A DNA stretch of 64,000 bases, from assembly GCA_046291875.1 (NCBI GenBank), contig JBKBSF010000004.1:144738-208737 (forward strand), given 5' to 3'. Position numbers and translations under genes: made by a program. The notes under the pieces were generated by a model. The model made no database searches. It was given only the letters and a program-made list of their open reading frames with translations, and was not told the DNA's origin. Origin of the DNA: SKVR01 sp046291875. GTDB taxonomy: Bacteria; Bacteroidota; Bacteroidia; Bacteroidales; UBA7960. Below are positions 43,269 to 52,013 of the stretch, piece after piece (within the stretch, counting starts at the first letter, position 1; every line of letters starts with the position of its first letter).

Positions 43269-46200
43269 ATGCTCAAAACACCCCAGATCAAAACCCGGAA
43301 CCCCATCCGCATTGTGGCAGCCACATCGCTTTTCGATGGTCATGATGCATCTATCAACATCATGCGTCGTATCCTGCAATCTTCTGGTGCAGAAGTTATT
43401 CACCTTGGCCACAACCGGTCGGTGAAGGAAATTGTGGATTGCGCCATACAGGAGGATGCCCAGGCCATTGCCGTAACCTCCTACCAGGGAGGGCATATGG
43501 AGTTTTTCCGGTATATGTACGACATGTTGCAAGAGCGTGGCTTTGGCGAGATCCGTATCTTTGGAGGGGGCGGTGGTGTGATACTGCCTGACGAGATTGA
43601 ACAGCTGCACACCTATGGCATAACCCGGATCTTCTCGCCAGACGATGGCCGGCGAATGGGTCTTCAGGGAATGATCGATGAAGTGATGAAGCTTTCTGAC
43701 TTCCCCAGGGGCAAAAACTGCAAGATCAATTTATCCCGCATACGCAAAGCAGATGAAAGCATCATAACACGGGCTTTATCGTGCCTTGAAAATTTCCCGG
43801 AAGAATACACCGATCTGAAAAAGCAACTGGAGGAAGAGGCCGCTGCGCTCCAGGTACCGGTATTGGGAGTAACCGGAACTGGCGGAGCGGGAAAGTCGTC
43901 GCTGGTAGATGAATTCATTCGCAGGTTTCTGATGGCCTTCCCTCAAAAAAGGCTTGCTGTGATCTGCGTTGATCCTACCCGCCGCAAAAGTGGCGGTGCT
44001 TTGCTGGGCGATCGTATACGTATGAATGCCATTAACAATCCACGGGTTTTTGTACGCTCAATGGCCACACGCAACAACAATCTCTCTTTGTCTAAACATG
44101 TAAGGGAGGCAACACAAGTGTTTAAGCTGGCAGGCTACGACCTGGTGCTTATCGAAACCTCGGGCATTGGCCAGTCTGATACCGAAATTGTAGACCACAG
44201 CGATCTGAGCCTCTATGTAATGACCCCGGAATATGGCGCCGCCTCGCAACTGGAAAAGATCGGGATGCTCGAGTATGCTGATGTGGTGGCCATCAACAAG
44301 TTCGATAAACGAGGAGGAATGGATGCTCTGCGCGATGTAAAGAAGCAGTTTCAGCGCAACCATATGCTTTTTGATCTGCCCGCCAACGATATGCCCGTTT
44401 TTGGCACTATCGCCTCGCAGTTCAACGATCCGGGAGTAAACCAGCTTTTCAATGCCATCATTCAGAAACTCAGCACCAGGGTAGATCAGGACTTTTCTTC
44501 TGAGATGCAATTTGAGGAAAGTATCCCGGAAAAGTTGCACATCATACCTCCGGCACGGGTGCGCTACCTGGCAGAGGTAGCCGAAACGGTACGGGGCTAC
44601 AACTCGTGGGCCCTTCAGCAGGCCGAAACCGCCCAAAAGCTTTACTGTGTTAAGCAAACACTTACTCTGATAAACACCGGAGAAGAAGAAAAAACGCAAC
44701 GTACCAGACAAAATATCGAAGGAATATCCCAGGAGCTTTCCGCCGCACTGAGCGCTGATAACCATAAGATCATCGAGCAGTGGGAGCAAAAAGTGCAGTC
44801 CTACAAAAATGACACTTTCGTTTTTAAGGTGCGCGACAAAGAGATCCGCATCCAAACTCACACCACTACCCTGTCACATCTTAAAATACCCAAGATATCG
44901 CTGCCTGCCTACAAAGGCTGGGGAGATATTCTGCGCTGGAGTTTACTGGAGAATGTTCCGGGTGAATTTCCTTACACGGCGGGTGTATTCCCCTTCAAAA
45001 GAGAAGGAGAAGACCCCACCCGGATGTTTGCCGGAGAGGGAGGCCCCGAGCGCACCAACAAACGTTTCCACTACCTCTCTCAGGATCAGCCGGCCAAACG
45101 CCTGTCTACTGCCTTTGACTCAGTAACCCTGTATGGCAACGATCCGGAGCTACGTCCCGACATCTACGGTAAAATAGGCAATTCGGGGGTTTCGGTCTGT
45201 TGTCTTGATGATGCCAAGAAGCTCTATTCGGGTTTCAACCTGGCCGATCCGGCCACTTCGGTGAGCATGACCATTAACGGACCGGCTCCCATGCTGGTGG
45301 GTTACTTTTTGAATGCAGCCATCGACCAGCAATGCGAGATTTACATCCGTGAGAACGGCCTGGAGAAGCAGGCAGAAAAAAAGATTCAGGCTATTTTCCG
45401 CGAAAAAGGCCAGAAACCTCCCTCTTACAGGGGTGAGCTGCCCCAGGGGCACGATGCATTGGGGCTGATGCTGCTGGGAGTTACCGGCGACCAGGTGCTC
45501 CCTGCCCATGTGTATGAAAAAATAAAGGCACAAACCCTGCAGGTGGTAAGAGGCACCGTGCAAGCCGACATCCTGAAGGAAGACCAGGGACAGAACACAT
45601 GTATCTTTTCAACCGACTTTGCCCTCAAACTGATGGGCGACATCCAGGAATACTTTATCGGGCACAATGTTCGGAACTTTTATTCAGTATCCATTTCGGG
45701 TTATCATATTGCCGAGGCCGGCGCCAACCCCATCACCCAGCTGGCCTTTACCCTGGCCAACGGGTTCACCTACGTGGAGTATTACCTCTCCAGGGGTATG
45801 CATATCGACTCTTTTGCACCCAACCTCTCCTTTTTCTTTTCCAATGGCATCGACATAGAGTTTTCGGTAATAGGCAGGGTGGCCCGAAGCATATGGGCCA
45901 AGGTAATCCGCAACAAATACGGCGGCAACGCGCGCTCTCAGCAGCTCAAGTACCACATACAGACCTCGGGCCGATCGCTGCACGCGCAGGAGATCGGCTT
46001 CAACGACATCCGCACTACACTGCAGGCTTTATATGCCATCTACGACAACTGCAACTCACTGCATACCAACGCCTACGACGAAGCCATTACCACTCCTACA
46101 GAAGAATCGGTGCGCAGGGCCATAGCCATCCAGATGATCATAAACCAGGAGCTTGGGCTGGCCAAAAACCAGAACCCGCTGCAAGGCTCCTTTATCATTG

Positions 46201-46649
46201 AAGAGCTCACACAACTGGTGGAAGAGGCTGTTTTGCTGGAGTTTGAGAGGATCTCCGAACGTGGAGGAGTGCTGGGAGCCATGGAAACGGCCTATCAGCG
46301 CGGGAAAATACAGGAAGAGTCGCTTTACTATGAGCACCTTAAGCATTCGGGGCAGATGCCCATCATTGGGGTAAACACATTTCTTTCAGACCAGGGATCG
46401 CCCACCATGATACCTGCAGAGGTGGTGCGCTCCAGCGCCGAAGAGAAAGACTACCAGATCGAAATGCTAAAAAACCTGCACCAACTCCATGAGGCAAAGC
46501 AAAAGGGGCTGATTGCCGAACTCCGCAACAGTGCTGTCAAAAACCAGAACATTTTTGAAATACTGATGGAGGCAACCAAATACTGCTCCCTTGGCCAGAT
46601 CACCCAGGCGTTGTACGACATTGGCGGGCAATACCGCAGAAACATGTGA
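43269..46649 (+). CDS. icmF: Fused isobutyryl-CoA mutase (B12-dependent)
   Basis: From the ATG at 43269 the product has 1126 residues. The order is: B12-binding domain (about 12-145) with 'DGHDAS' whose His25 is the lower cobalt ligand; G-protein chaperone domain (about 195-420) with Walker A 'GTGGAGKSS' at 203-211 and base motif 'NKFDKRG'; linker; and large mutase barrel (about 560-1120) with 'FPYTAGVFPFKREGEDPTRM'. The Phe in 'GVFPF', in place of the Tyr of methylmalonyl-CoA mutase, marks isobutyryl-CoA/butyryl-CoA use. This layout is diagnostic of IcmF. It rearranges n-butyryl-CoA and isobutyryl-CoA, and lies between two butyrate-kinase homologues, one divergent and one convergent. Confidence 0.95.
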   Translation: MLKTPQIKTRNPIRIVAATSLFDGHDASINIMRRILQSSGAEVIHLGHNRSVKEIVDCAIQEDAQAIAVTSYQGGHMEFFRYMYDMLQERGFGEIRIFGGGGGVILPDEIEQLHTYGITRIFSPDDGRRMGLQGMIDEVMKLSDFPRGKNCKINLSRIRKADESIITRALSCLENFPEEYTDLKKQLEEEAAALQVPVLGVTGTGGAGKSSLVDEFIRRFLMAFPQKRLAVICVDPTRRKSGGALLGDRIRMNAINNPRVFVRSMATRNNNLSLSKHVREATQVFKLAGYDLVLIETSGIGQSDTEIVDHSDLSLYVMTPEYGAASQLEKIGMLEYADVVAINKFDKRGGMDALRDVKKQFQRNHMLFDLPANDMPVFGTIASQFNDPGVNQLFNAIIQKLSTRVDQDFSSEMQFEESIPEKLHIIPPARVRYLAEVAETVRGYNSWALQQAETAQKLYCVKQTLTLINTGEEEKTQRTRQNIEGISQELSAALSADNHKIIEQWEQKVQSYKNDTFVFKVRDKEIRIQTHTTTLSHLKIPKISLPAYKGWGDILRWSLLENVPGEFPYTAGVFPFKREGEDPTRMFAGEGGPERTNKRFHYLSQDQPAKRLSTAFDSVTLYGNDPELRPDIYGKIGNSGVSVCCLDDAKKLYSGFNLADPATSVSMTINGPAPMLVGYFLNAAIDQQCEIYIRENGLEKQAEKKIQAIFREKGQKPPSYRGELPQGHDALGLMLLGVTGDQVLPAHVYEKIKAQTLQVVRGTVQADILKEDQGQNTCIFSTDFALKLMGDIQEYFIGHNVRNFYSVSISGYHIAEAGANPITQLAFTLANGFTYVEYYLSRGMHIDSFAPNLSFFFSNGIDIEFSVIGRVARSIWAKVIRNKYGGNARSQQLKYHIQTSGRSLHAQEIGFNDIRTTLQALYAIYDNCNSLHTNAYDEAITTPTEESVRRAIAIQMIINQELGLAKNQNPLQGSFIIEELTQLVEEAVLLEFERISERGGVLGAMETAYQRGKIQEESLYYEHLKHSGQMPIIGVNTFLSDQGSPTMIPAEVVRSSAEEKDYQIEMLKNLHQLHEAKQKGLIAELRNSAVKNQNIFEILMEATKYCSLGQITQALYDIGGQYRRNM

Positions 46650-46682
46650 TGTACTGCGTTATTGCACAACTCTTGCCCGCTG

Positions 46683-47756
46683 CTAAATGTACTCTTTAGG
46701 TTGAACCTCGCCATTGAGCACCATATATCCGCTGGCGGCGAGGGTTTTCATTTCGTTCTCACCCGGATAAACCACCACTTCGGCAAGATGCAACACCCTT
46801 TGTGTAATCTCGTCCACAAGCAGTCGGCTGTAGGCCAACCCACCCGTAAGCACTATACCATCTACCTGCCCCATCAGCACAGCACTCATGGAAGCAATCT
46901 CCTTGGCTACCTGATAGGCCATGGCACGGTAAACCAATTCAGCCTCTTTGTCTCCCTCCTTGATCCGCTGTTCGATGGTGAGAGCATTGCTGGTGCCCAG
47001 ATAGGCCCTGATTCCTCCATTGCCGCAAACCCGCCGCATCAACTGGTCGTAGGTAAACTTTCCTGAGTAGGCCAGCTTGATAAGTTGTGCCACCGGCAGT
47101 GAACCCGCCCTCAGGGGCGACATGGGCCCATCGCCCGCCAGCCCATTGTTTACATCTACAATACGTCCATGGCGGTGCGCCCCCACGGTAATACCTGTTC
47201 CCATATGGGCAACAATCACGTTGATATCTTCGTAATTACGCCCATTGGCACGGGCAAAATCAATGGCTACCGAACGCTGGCTAAGGGTATGAAGCAAACT
47301 CTTACGGCTGATCTCTGGTATACCTGATATACGGGCAATGTCGTCAAGCTCATCCACACTGGATGGCTCCACAATTACCGCCGGGATATTTTGTCCATCC
47401 ATACGGCTGATTTCAATGGCGATCATGACTCCAAGGTTGGATTCATGGTCTGCCATAGGCCGGGCAAGATCTCTGATCATGGCTTCATTGATCTGATAAA
47501 CTCCTCCATCCAAAGGCTTGATCACTCCACCTTTGCAGGCAATAATGCCAATCCTATCAAGGCTGAAGCCTCCTTTTTCCAGTTCCTTAAGCACAATATC
47601 CCTGCGCCAGGCAAATTGATCATTTACAGAATTAAATTGCGACAACTCCTCATCGGTATGCCGGATGGTATTGAGATACAATTGCTCCCGGTGAGAATAA
47701 ACGGAAATGCGTGTGTTTTTTACTGCCGTTTTCAGGCATAAGATAAAATTGCTCAT
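46683..47756 (-). CDS. Butyrate-kinase paralogue lacking the N-terminal phosphate-binding motif
   Basis: Exactly the same length as the intact buk (357 residues) and alignable along its whole length, including 'VIVAHMGTGITVGAH' and 'GIVLTGGLAYS'. But the 'NPGSTSTK' loop of residues 9-16 reads 'KTAVKNTR', so the conserved Asn and the Ser/Thr phosphate contacts are gone while the rest is well kept and the frame is open. That is not how a recent pseudogene looks. It may be a regulatory or scaffold pseudoenzyme, or bind a different ligand. Its 3' end lies 33 bases from the end of icmF, convergent, and it is transcribed alone. Confidence 0.9.
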   Translation of the reverse strand: MSNFILCLKTAVKNTRISVYSHREQLYLNTIRHTDEELSQFNSVNDQFAWRRDIVLKELEKGGFSLDRIGIIACKGGVIKPLDGGVYQINEAMIRDLARPMADHESNLGVMIAIEISRMDGQNIPAVIVEPSSVDELDDIARISGIPEISRKSLLHTLSQRSVAIDFARANGRNYEDINVIVAHMGTGITVGAHRHGRIVDVNNGLAGDGPMSPLRAGSLPVAQLIKLAYSGKFTYDQLMRRVCGNGGIRAYLGTSNALTIEQRIKEGDKEAELVYRAMAYQVAKEIASMSAVLMGQVDGIVLTGGLAYSRLLVDEITQRVLHLAEVVVYPGENEMKTLAASGYMVLNGEVQPKEYI

Positions 47757-47775
47757 ATGTGTGTATTTGGTTGGG

Positions 47776-47927
47776 TTTGCTTAGCAAAGCAGATAATGGG
47801 CTAAATAAATGAAACCCAAAGTCTGACTACCGGAATTAAAAACTCCCGATAAAGCGAATTAAAAATACAACAAAATCAGGATTGGGAGAAAAATATTTCA
47901 CCCTTTTATCCATAACCCATATATGGG
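47776..47927. promoter_or_regulatory. Palindromes upstream of the buk paralogue
   Basis: TTTGC-TTA-GCAAA (47776-47788) lies 20 bases before the start codon and CCCATATATGGG (47916-47927) farther up. Both are perfect and could be operators; no promoter could be set with confidence. Confidence 0.35.
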
Positions 47928-47959
47928 AGTTGTTTTCTTGCAGCAATACGAAGAGATGA

Positions 47960-49231
47960 TCAGCCCGGATTTTGGGCAGCACTTTGTCCGGCCAGCCAGC
48001 CGGTAGAATAGGCTATCTGCAGGTTAAAACCTCCTGTGTTGGCATCCAGATCGATTACCTCGCCGGCAAAGTATAATCCTTTTACAAGTTTCGATTCCAT
48101 GGTTTTGGACTGGATTTCGGAGGTGGGTATTCCTCCGGCCGTGATGATGGCTTCCTTGTAGCCAGGGTGTCCGGTTACGGTGAAGCGGAAATTCTTCATC
48201 AGCAGCAGGATGCGCCTGCGGTCCTTGCCCGACAGCTGGTTGCAGAGTTTCTTGCCATCCAGTTGCAGGAGCTCCAGGAATACGGGTATCAGGCTGGAGG
48301 GCAGCCACAGTTTGAAGATATTTTCCAGTTGTTTTTTGCCATGCTCATTGAGGTCGCGCAGCAGGCGCGCGTCAAGCTTCTGCTCATCCAGTGCGGGTTT
48401 GAGGTCGATGGCGATTTCTGTTTTGTGCCCTTTGGCCTGCTCTTCCACCACATGTCGGCTCAGGGTAAGGATGATGGGGCCGGTGAGGCCGTAATGAGTA
48501 AACATCAGTTCGCCAAACTCCTCGCGGGTTTTCTTGCCGTTTACCCACACCACGGCGTTTACGTTTTTCAGCCCCAGCCCCTGCAGCCTGCCTGCTATAT
48601 CGCCCTCGGTTACCAAAGGCACCAGGGCCGGCTGGGGTGGTGTAAGTGTATGCCCGGCCTGCTGTGCCAGTGCATAGCCCTCTCCTGTTGAACCTGTTGC
48701 AGGGTAAGATTTTCCGCCGGTGCAAATAATTACATTGGGGGCCATTAATTCCTGCCGTCCCTTGTCGGAAAGTGCTACAATGCCTTTCACCTGCCCCTCC
48801 TCCACGATGAGCTCGTTGACACGGGTATTGAAAACCATCTCAATATTCTTTTTTCCCATCCAGTCCAGCAGTGCACGGAGTACGTCTTTCGCTTCATTGC
48901 TCACGGGGAAAACGCGCGAGCCTCTTTCGGTAGTAGTTTCCACACCGTGGTCGTGCATGATTTTCAGGATATCGTCCTTGAAGAAGGAATGAAAGGCATG
49001 TTTCAGGAAGCGCCCGTTGGGGAAAATATTCTGGTAGTACACCGAGGTATCGGCGTCGTGGGTAATGTTGCACCGGCCTTTACCGGTAATGAGCAGTTTG
49101 CGGCCGGCCTGCCTCATTTTTTCCACCAGCAATACCTTTGCTCTAGAATGTGCCGCCTTACCTGCTGCCATTATCCCTGCCGGCCCGGCTCCAATTACAA
49201 TTACATCCCAGCGTTGGGGCTCTTTTGCCAT
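47960..49231 (-). CDS. HI0933/BaiN-family NAD(P)/FAD-dependent oxidoreductase
   Basis: The start at 49231 gives 423 residues and puts the FAD loop 'VIVIGAGPAGIMAAGKAA' at the N-terminus; the longer frame is non-coding upstream sequence. 'RKLLITGKGRCNITHD' near 45-60 is the hallmark of the HI0933 flavoprotein family, and 'CTGGKSYPATGSTGEGY' and the C-terminal 'LDANTGGFNLQIAYSTG' agree. Family members include the bile-acid 7-dehydroxylation enzyme BaiN and RdsA; most have no known substrate. It is on the same strand as the pst genes, 73 bases after pstB, but has its own -7 element. Confidence 0.9.
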   Translation of the reverse strand: MAKEPQRWDVIVIGAGPAGIMAAGKAAHSRAKVLLVEKMRQAGRKLLITGKGRCNITHDADTSVYYQNIFPNGRFLKHAFHSFFKDDILKIMHDHGVETTTERGSRVFPVSNEAKDVLRALLDWMGKKNIEMVFNTRVNELIVEEGQVKGIVALSDKGRQELMAPNVIICTGGKSYPATGSTGEGYALAQQAGHTLTPPQPALVPLVTEGDIAGRLQGLGLKNVNAVVWVNGKKTREEFGELMFTHYGLTGPIILTLSRHVVEEQAKGHKTEIAIDLKPALDEQKLDARLLRDLNEHGKKQLENIFKLWLPSSLIPVFLELLQLDGKKLCNQLSGKDRRRILLLMKNFRFTVTGHPGYKEAIITAGGIPTSEIQSKTMESKLVKGLYFAGEVIDLDANTGGFNLQIAYSTGWLAGQSAAQNPG

Positions 49232-49247
49232 GTGTAGAAATTTTGGG

Positions 49248-49255
49248 CAAAGGTA
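49248..49255 (-). promoter_or_regulatory. -7 element (TACCTTTG) for the BaiN-family gene
   Basis: Perfect TAnnTTTG on the minus strand, 17 bases before the start codon at 49231. No clear -33 partner. Confidence 0.45.
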
Positions 49256-49304
49256 GGGATTATTTCTATTGTTGGCCCTCACGGGCGTGGGGGTCAACAG
49301 CCAA

Positions 49305-50063
49305 TTAATTAAATGCCCCGCCCAGGTATTCCCTGGTTTTTTGCTGCTGAGGATTTTCGAAGAACTCCTTTGCAGGTCCCTGTTCAATGACTTCGCCCAG
49401 GTACATAAACACCACATAGTCGGCAATTCTTCTGGCCTGGCGCAGCACGTGTGTTACCAGCACGATAGAATACAGTTCCTTGAGCTTGCAGAACTGATTT
49501 TCGATAACGGTGGCCGAGATTGGGTCGAGGGCTGAAGTAGGTTCATCGGCAAGTATAATCTCAGGGTTTACGGCCAGTCCTCTTGCCAGGCATAAGCGTT
49601 GCTGCTGTCCGATACTCAGCCTTGACGCGGGCTCGTTGAGCCGGTCCTTCACTTCCTCCCACAAATTGGCCTCCCTCAGGTGCTGTTCCACCAGGGGTGC
49701 CAGCTTTCTCCTCGACCGGATGCCCTTGAGTTTCAAACCATAGGCCACATTGCTGAAAATACTCATGGGCAGGGTGGTGGGTCGTTGCGAGAGCAGCCCC
49801 ATTTTCTGGCGCACCAGGGTAATGTCCTGGGTAGGGTGCAGCACATCCTCCCCATCCAGCATTATCTGCCCGCTCACCCTGGCATCTCCGTGTAAGTCTA
49901 CCAGTCGGTTGAGGGTTTTCATCAGGGTGGTTTTTCCGCAACCGGAAGGCCCAAGGATTACCGTTACTTTTTTATCTGGTATTTCTATGTTTACATCCTT
50001 CAGAATATGATGCTTCCCAAAGGAGAGGTTCAGGTTCTGGATGGAGATTTTGGCGTTTTGCAT
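49305..50063 (-). CDS. pstB: Phosphate ABC transporter ATP-binding protein
   Basis: The start at 50063 gives the expected 252 residues. Walker A 'GPSGCGKTT' is near 35, Q-loop region follows, ABC signature 'LSIGQQQRLCLARGL' near 145 and Walker B 'IILADEPTSALDP' near 165. It powers high-affinity phosphate import with PstA and PstC. Gene order is pstS-pstC-pstA-pstB; the phoU gene that often follows is absent. Confidence 0.95.
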   Translation of the reverse strand: MQNAKISIQNLNLSFGKHHILKDVNIEIPDKKVTVILGPSGCGKTTLMKTLNRLVDLHGDARVSGQIMLDGEDVLHPTQDITLVRQKMGLLSQRPTTLPMSIFSNVAYGLKLKGIRSRRKLAPLVEQHLREANLWEEVKDRLNEPASRLSIGQQQRLCLARGLAVNPEIILADEPTSALDPISATVIENQFCKLKELYSIVLVTHVLRQARRIADYVVFMYLGEVIEQGPAKEFFENPQQQKTREYLGGAFN

Positions 50064-50136
50064 AGAATAAGTTTTTAATTTTCTAACTGACAGACAACCT
50101 ATTGCTTGCAGTTGACTTTGATGAAACCCCCAGGGG

Positions 50137-50985
50137 TTAATGATTGTTTTTGTGATACCGGTTGCTGAGCACACGCGTAGTAATGCTTACCAGGAGAATG
50201 ATAACCGTAAGGATGAGGGCCGCCGCATAAGCACGGTTTTGCACTTCGGGGATGGGAGAGCCCAGCTGAAAGAACACGGCCAGTGGCAATGTGGCGGTTT
50301 GCTGGGTCAATGAGGTAGGAATGCTGTCGGTATAGCCTGTAGTAAAAAGCACCGAAGCCACATCACCAATGCCACGTCCGAAGGCCAGCAGAACCGCAGT
50401 AACAATACCAGGCAAAGTTTGCCGGAACATTACCTTAAAGGCTACCTCTGCACGGGTACTCCCCAGCGAGAAAGCTGCTTCCAGTAGTCCTACGTTTACG
50501 TTTTTCATAACTTCATCCATCCCCCTTACCATAATAGGCATAATGAATATGCCCACCGTTATGATACCGGCCAGCAGACTGGCCTTTATCCCCAGAAAAA
50601 TCATGAGGGTAAAGCCAAAGGCTCCATAAACGATGGAAGGGATACCCCACAGCATATCGAGGATAAAGCGGATGGTGTTTACCGTTTTTCGGCGGGTGCG
50701 CAAATGCACATTCATGGCCAGGGCCAGCGGAAGGCTTATGAGCAGAGAAAGAGTAACGGCACCCAGGGAAAGGTACAAGGAACCAATAATGGCGTTGAGC
50801 ACGCCCCCCTCTCGTCCAAAATAATACCCGCCCTTGGGGGTCTGGCTTATCATTTCCCAGCTCATATAGGGAGCTCCCTTCAGAAAAATACTCACCAGAA
50901 TGGCCAGCAGAATAACTACCAGAGAGGCGGTACTGACAAGCATCAGTGCATAAAAAAAACGTTCTTCAAGTTTTCTCAACCACAT
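50137..50985 (-). CDS. pstA: Phosphate ABC transporter permease PstA
   Basis: A 282-residue inner-membrane protein with six helices. The coupling-loop region 'EAAFSLGSTRAEVAFKVMF' near 170 and 'VVYGAFGF'-like 'PSIVYGAFGFTLMI' near 115 are typical for phosphate permeases. It forms the channel with PstC. It starts 19 bases after pstC ends. Confidence 0.93.
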   Translation of the reverse strand: MWLRKLEERFFYALMLVSTASLVVILLAILVSIFLKGAPYMSWEMISQTPKGGYYFGREGGVLNAIIGSLYLSLGAVTLSLLISLPLALAMNVHLRTRRKTVNTIRFILDMLWGIPSIVYGAFGFTLMIFLGIKASLLAGIITVGIFIMPIMVRGMDEVMKNVNVGLLEAAFSLGSTRAEVAFKVMFRQTLPGIVTAVLLAFGRGIGDVASVLFTTGYTDSIPTSLTQQTATLPLAVFFQLGSPIPEVQNRAYAAALILTVIILLVSITTRVLSNRYHKNNH

Positions 50986-51004
50986 AATTTTTCAATTTTC
51001 CGGG

Positions 51005-51898
51005 TTAAATCCTTTTCTCAAAATATATAACAGCCCTGTGCGATACCACGTTGAATACAATCACCACCACCATCAGAAGAAGTGCTGCAAACATGAGTGC
51101 CGAATCAAACATGGGTATGGAGAGCATCTCGCCGTAGTTGTTGGCAATCAATGCAGGCAAGGGATATCCCGGCTGGAAAATGTGTTTGGGCACCCCCACC
51201 ACATTGCCTACGACCATGAGCACGGCAATGGTTTCGCCAAAAGCCCTTGACAAGCCCAGACCGAATGCAGAAATAATACCCGGAAAGGTTCTTCGCAAAA
51301 CCACAAATTTGATGGTTTGCCATTTTGTGGCACCCAAGGATAAGGATGCCTCGAACAAATCAACATGAACCGTTCGGAATATTTCAATGAGAATATTGAG
51401 AATAAAGGGAATAAGCATTACCGCAAGTACAATACCTCCTGCCAGGATGCTGAACCCGGAGGTTTCGTAACCCCAAAGCGGAGCCAGGTATTTGCCCACC
51501 GCGGGCACAATGATCAGTACCCCCCAAACCCCGTAAATTACCGAAGGAATGCCGGCCAGAATATCTATTACGGGCTGCATGACACGCAGCAGTCGTCTGG
51601 AGCCGTAGTAAGTAAGGTAAAGGGCGGTAAGCAGACAAACCGGCGCAGTAAGTAACAACCCAATGAAGGTAACCCACACCGAACTCATGATAAATGGCCA
51701 GGAACCAAACTCCCCAGCCAGGGGGCGCCACACCGATGAGAAAAGCAACTCCGTAATGCTGCCCTGCGAAAGCACCAGCCAAGACTTGTTGAGCAGGCTG
51801 AATGCAATGATTATGGGTAACAGAACAATACACACCACTACAAATTTCACCCAAAGGGTTATGATAGCATCTTGTATTTTTCTTGATTTATAGCCCAT
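51005..51898 (-). CDS. pstC: Phosphate ABC transporter permease PstC
   Basis: The ATG at 51898 is preferred to a TTG two codons upstream; the product has 297 residues. Six membrane helices, 'GIPSVIYGVWGVLIIVP' near 110 and the ATPase-contact loop 'EASLSLGATKWQTIKFVV' near 195 identify the permease. It is the partner of PstA and sits 115 bases downstream of pstS. Confidence 0.93.
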   Translation of the reverse strand: MGYKSRKIQDAIITLWVKFVVVCIVLLPIIIAFSLLNKSWLVLSQGSITELLFSSVWRPLAGEFGSWPFIMSSVWVTFIGLLLTAPVCLLTALYLTYYGSRRLLRVMQPVIDILAGIPSVIYGVWGVLIIVPAVGKYLAPLWGYETSGFSILAGGIVLAVMLIPFILNILIEIFRTVHVDLFEASLSLGATKWQTIKFVVLRRTFPGIISAFGLGLSRAFGETIAVLMVVGNVVGVPKHIFQPGYPLPALIANNYGEMLSIPMFDSALMFAALLLMVVVIVFNVVSHRAVIYFEKRI

Positions 51899-52013
51899 GT
51901 GCAATGCTGTTGATTAGGGATTAATTTGATTGCATGCTTTTAGCAAGTAAAAACTCTAGGCCCTCAGGTGAAGTACCTTTTTCGGCCATCCTGAACGTAA
52001 AGGCTGTAAGACG

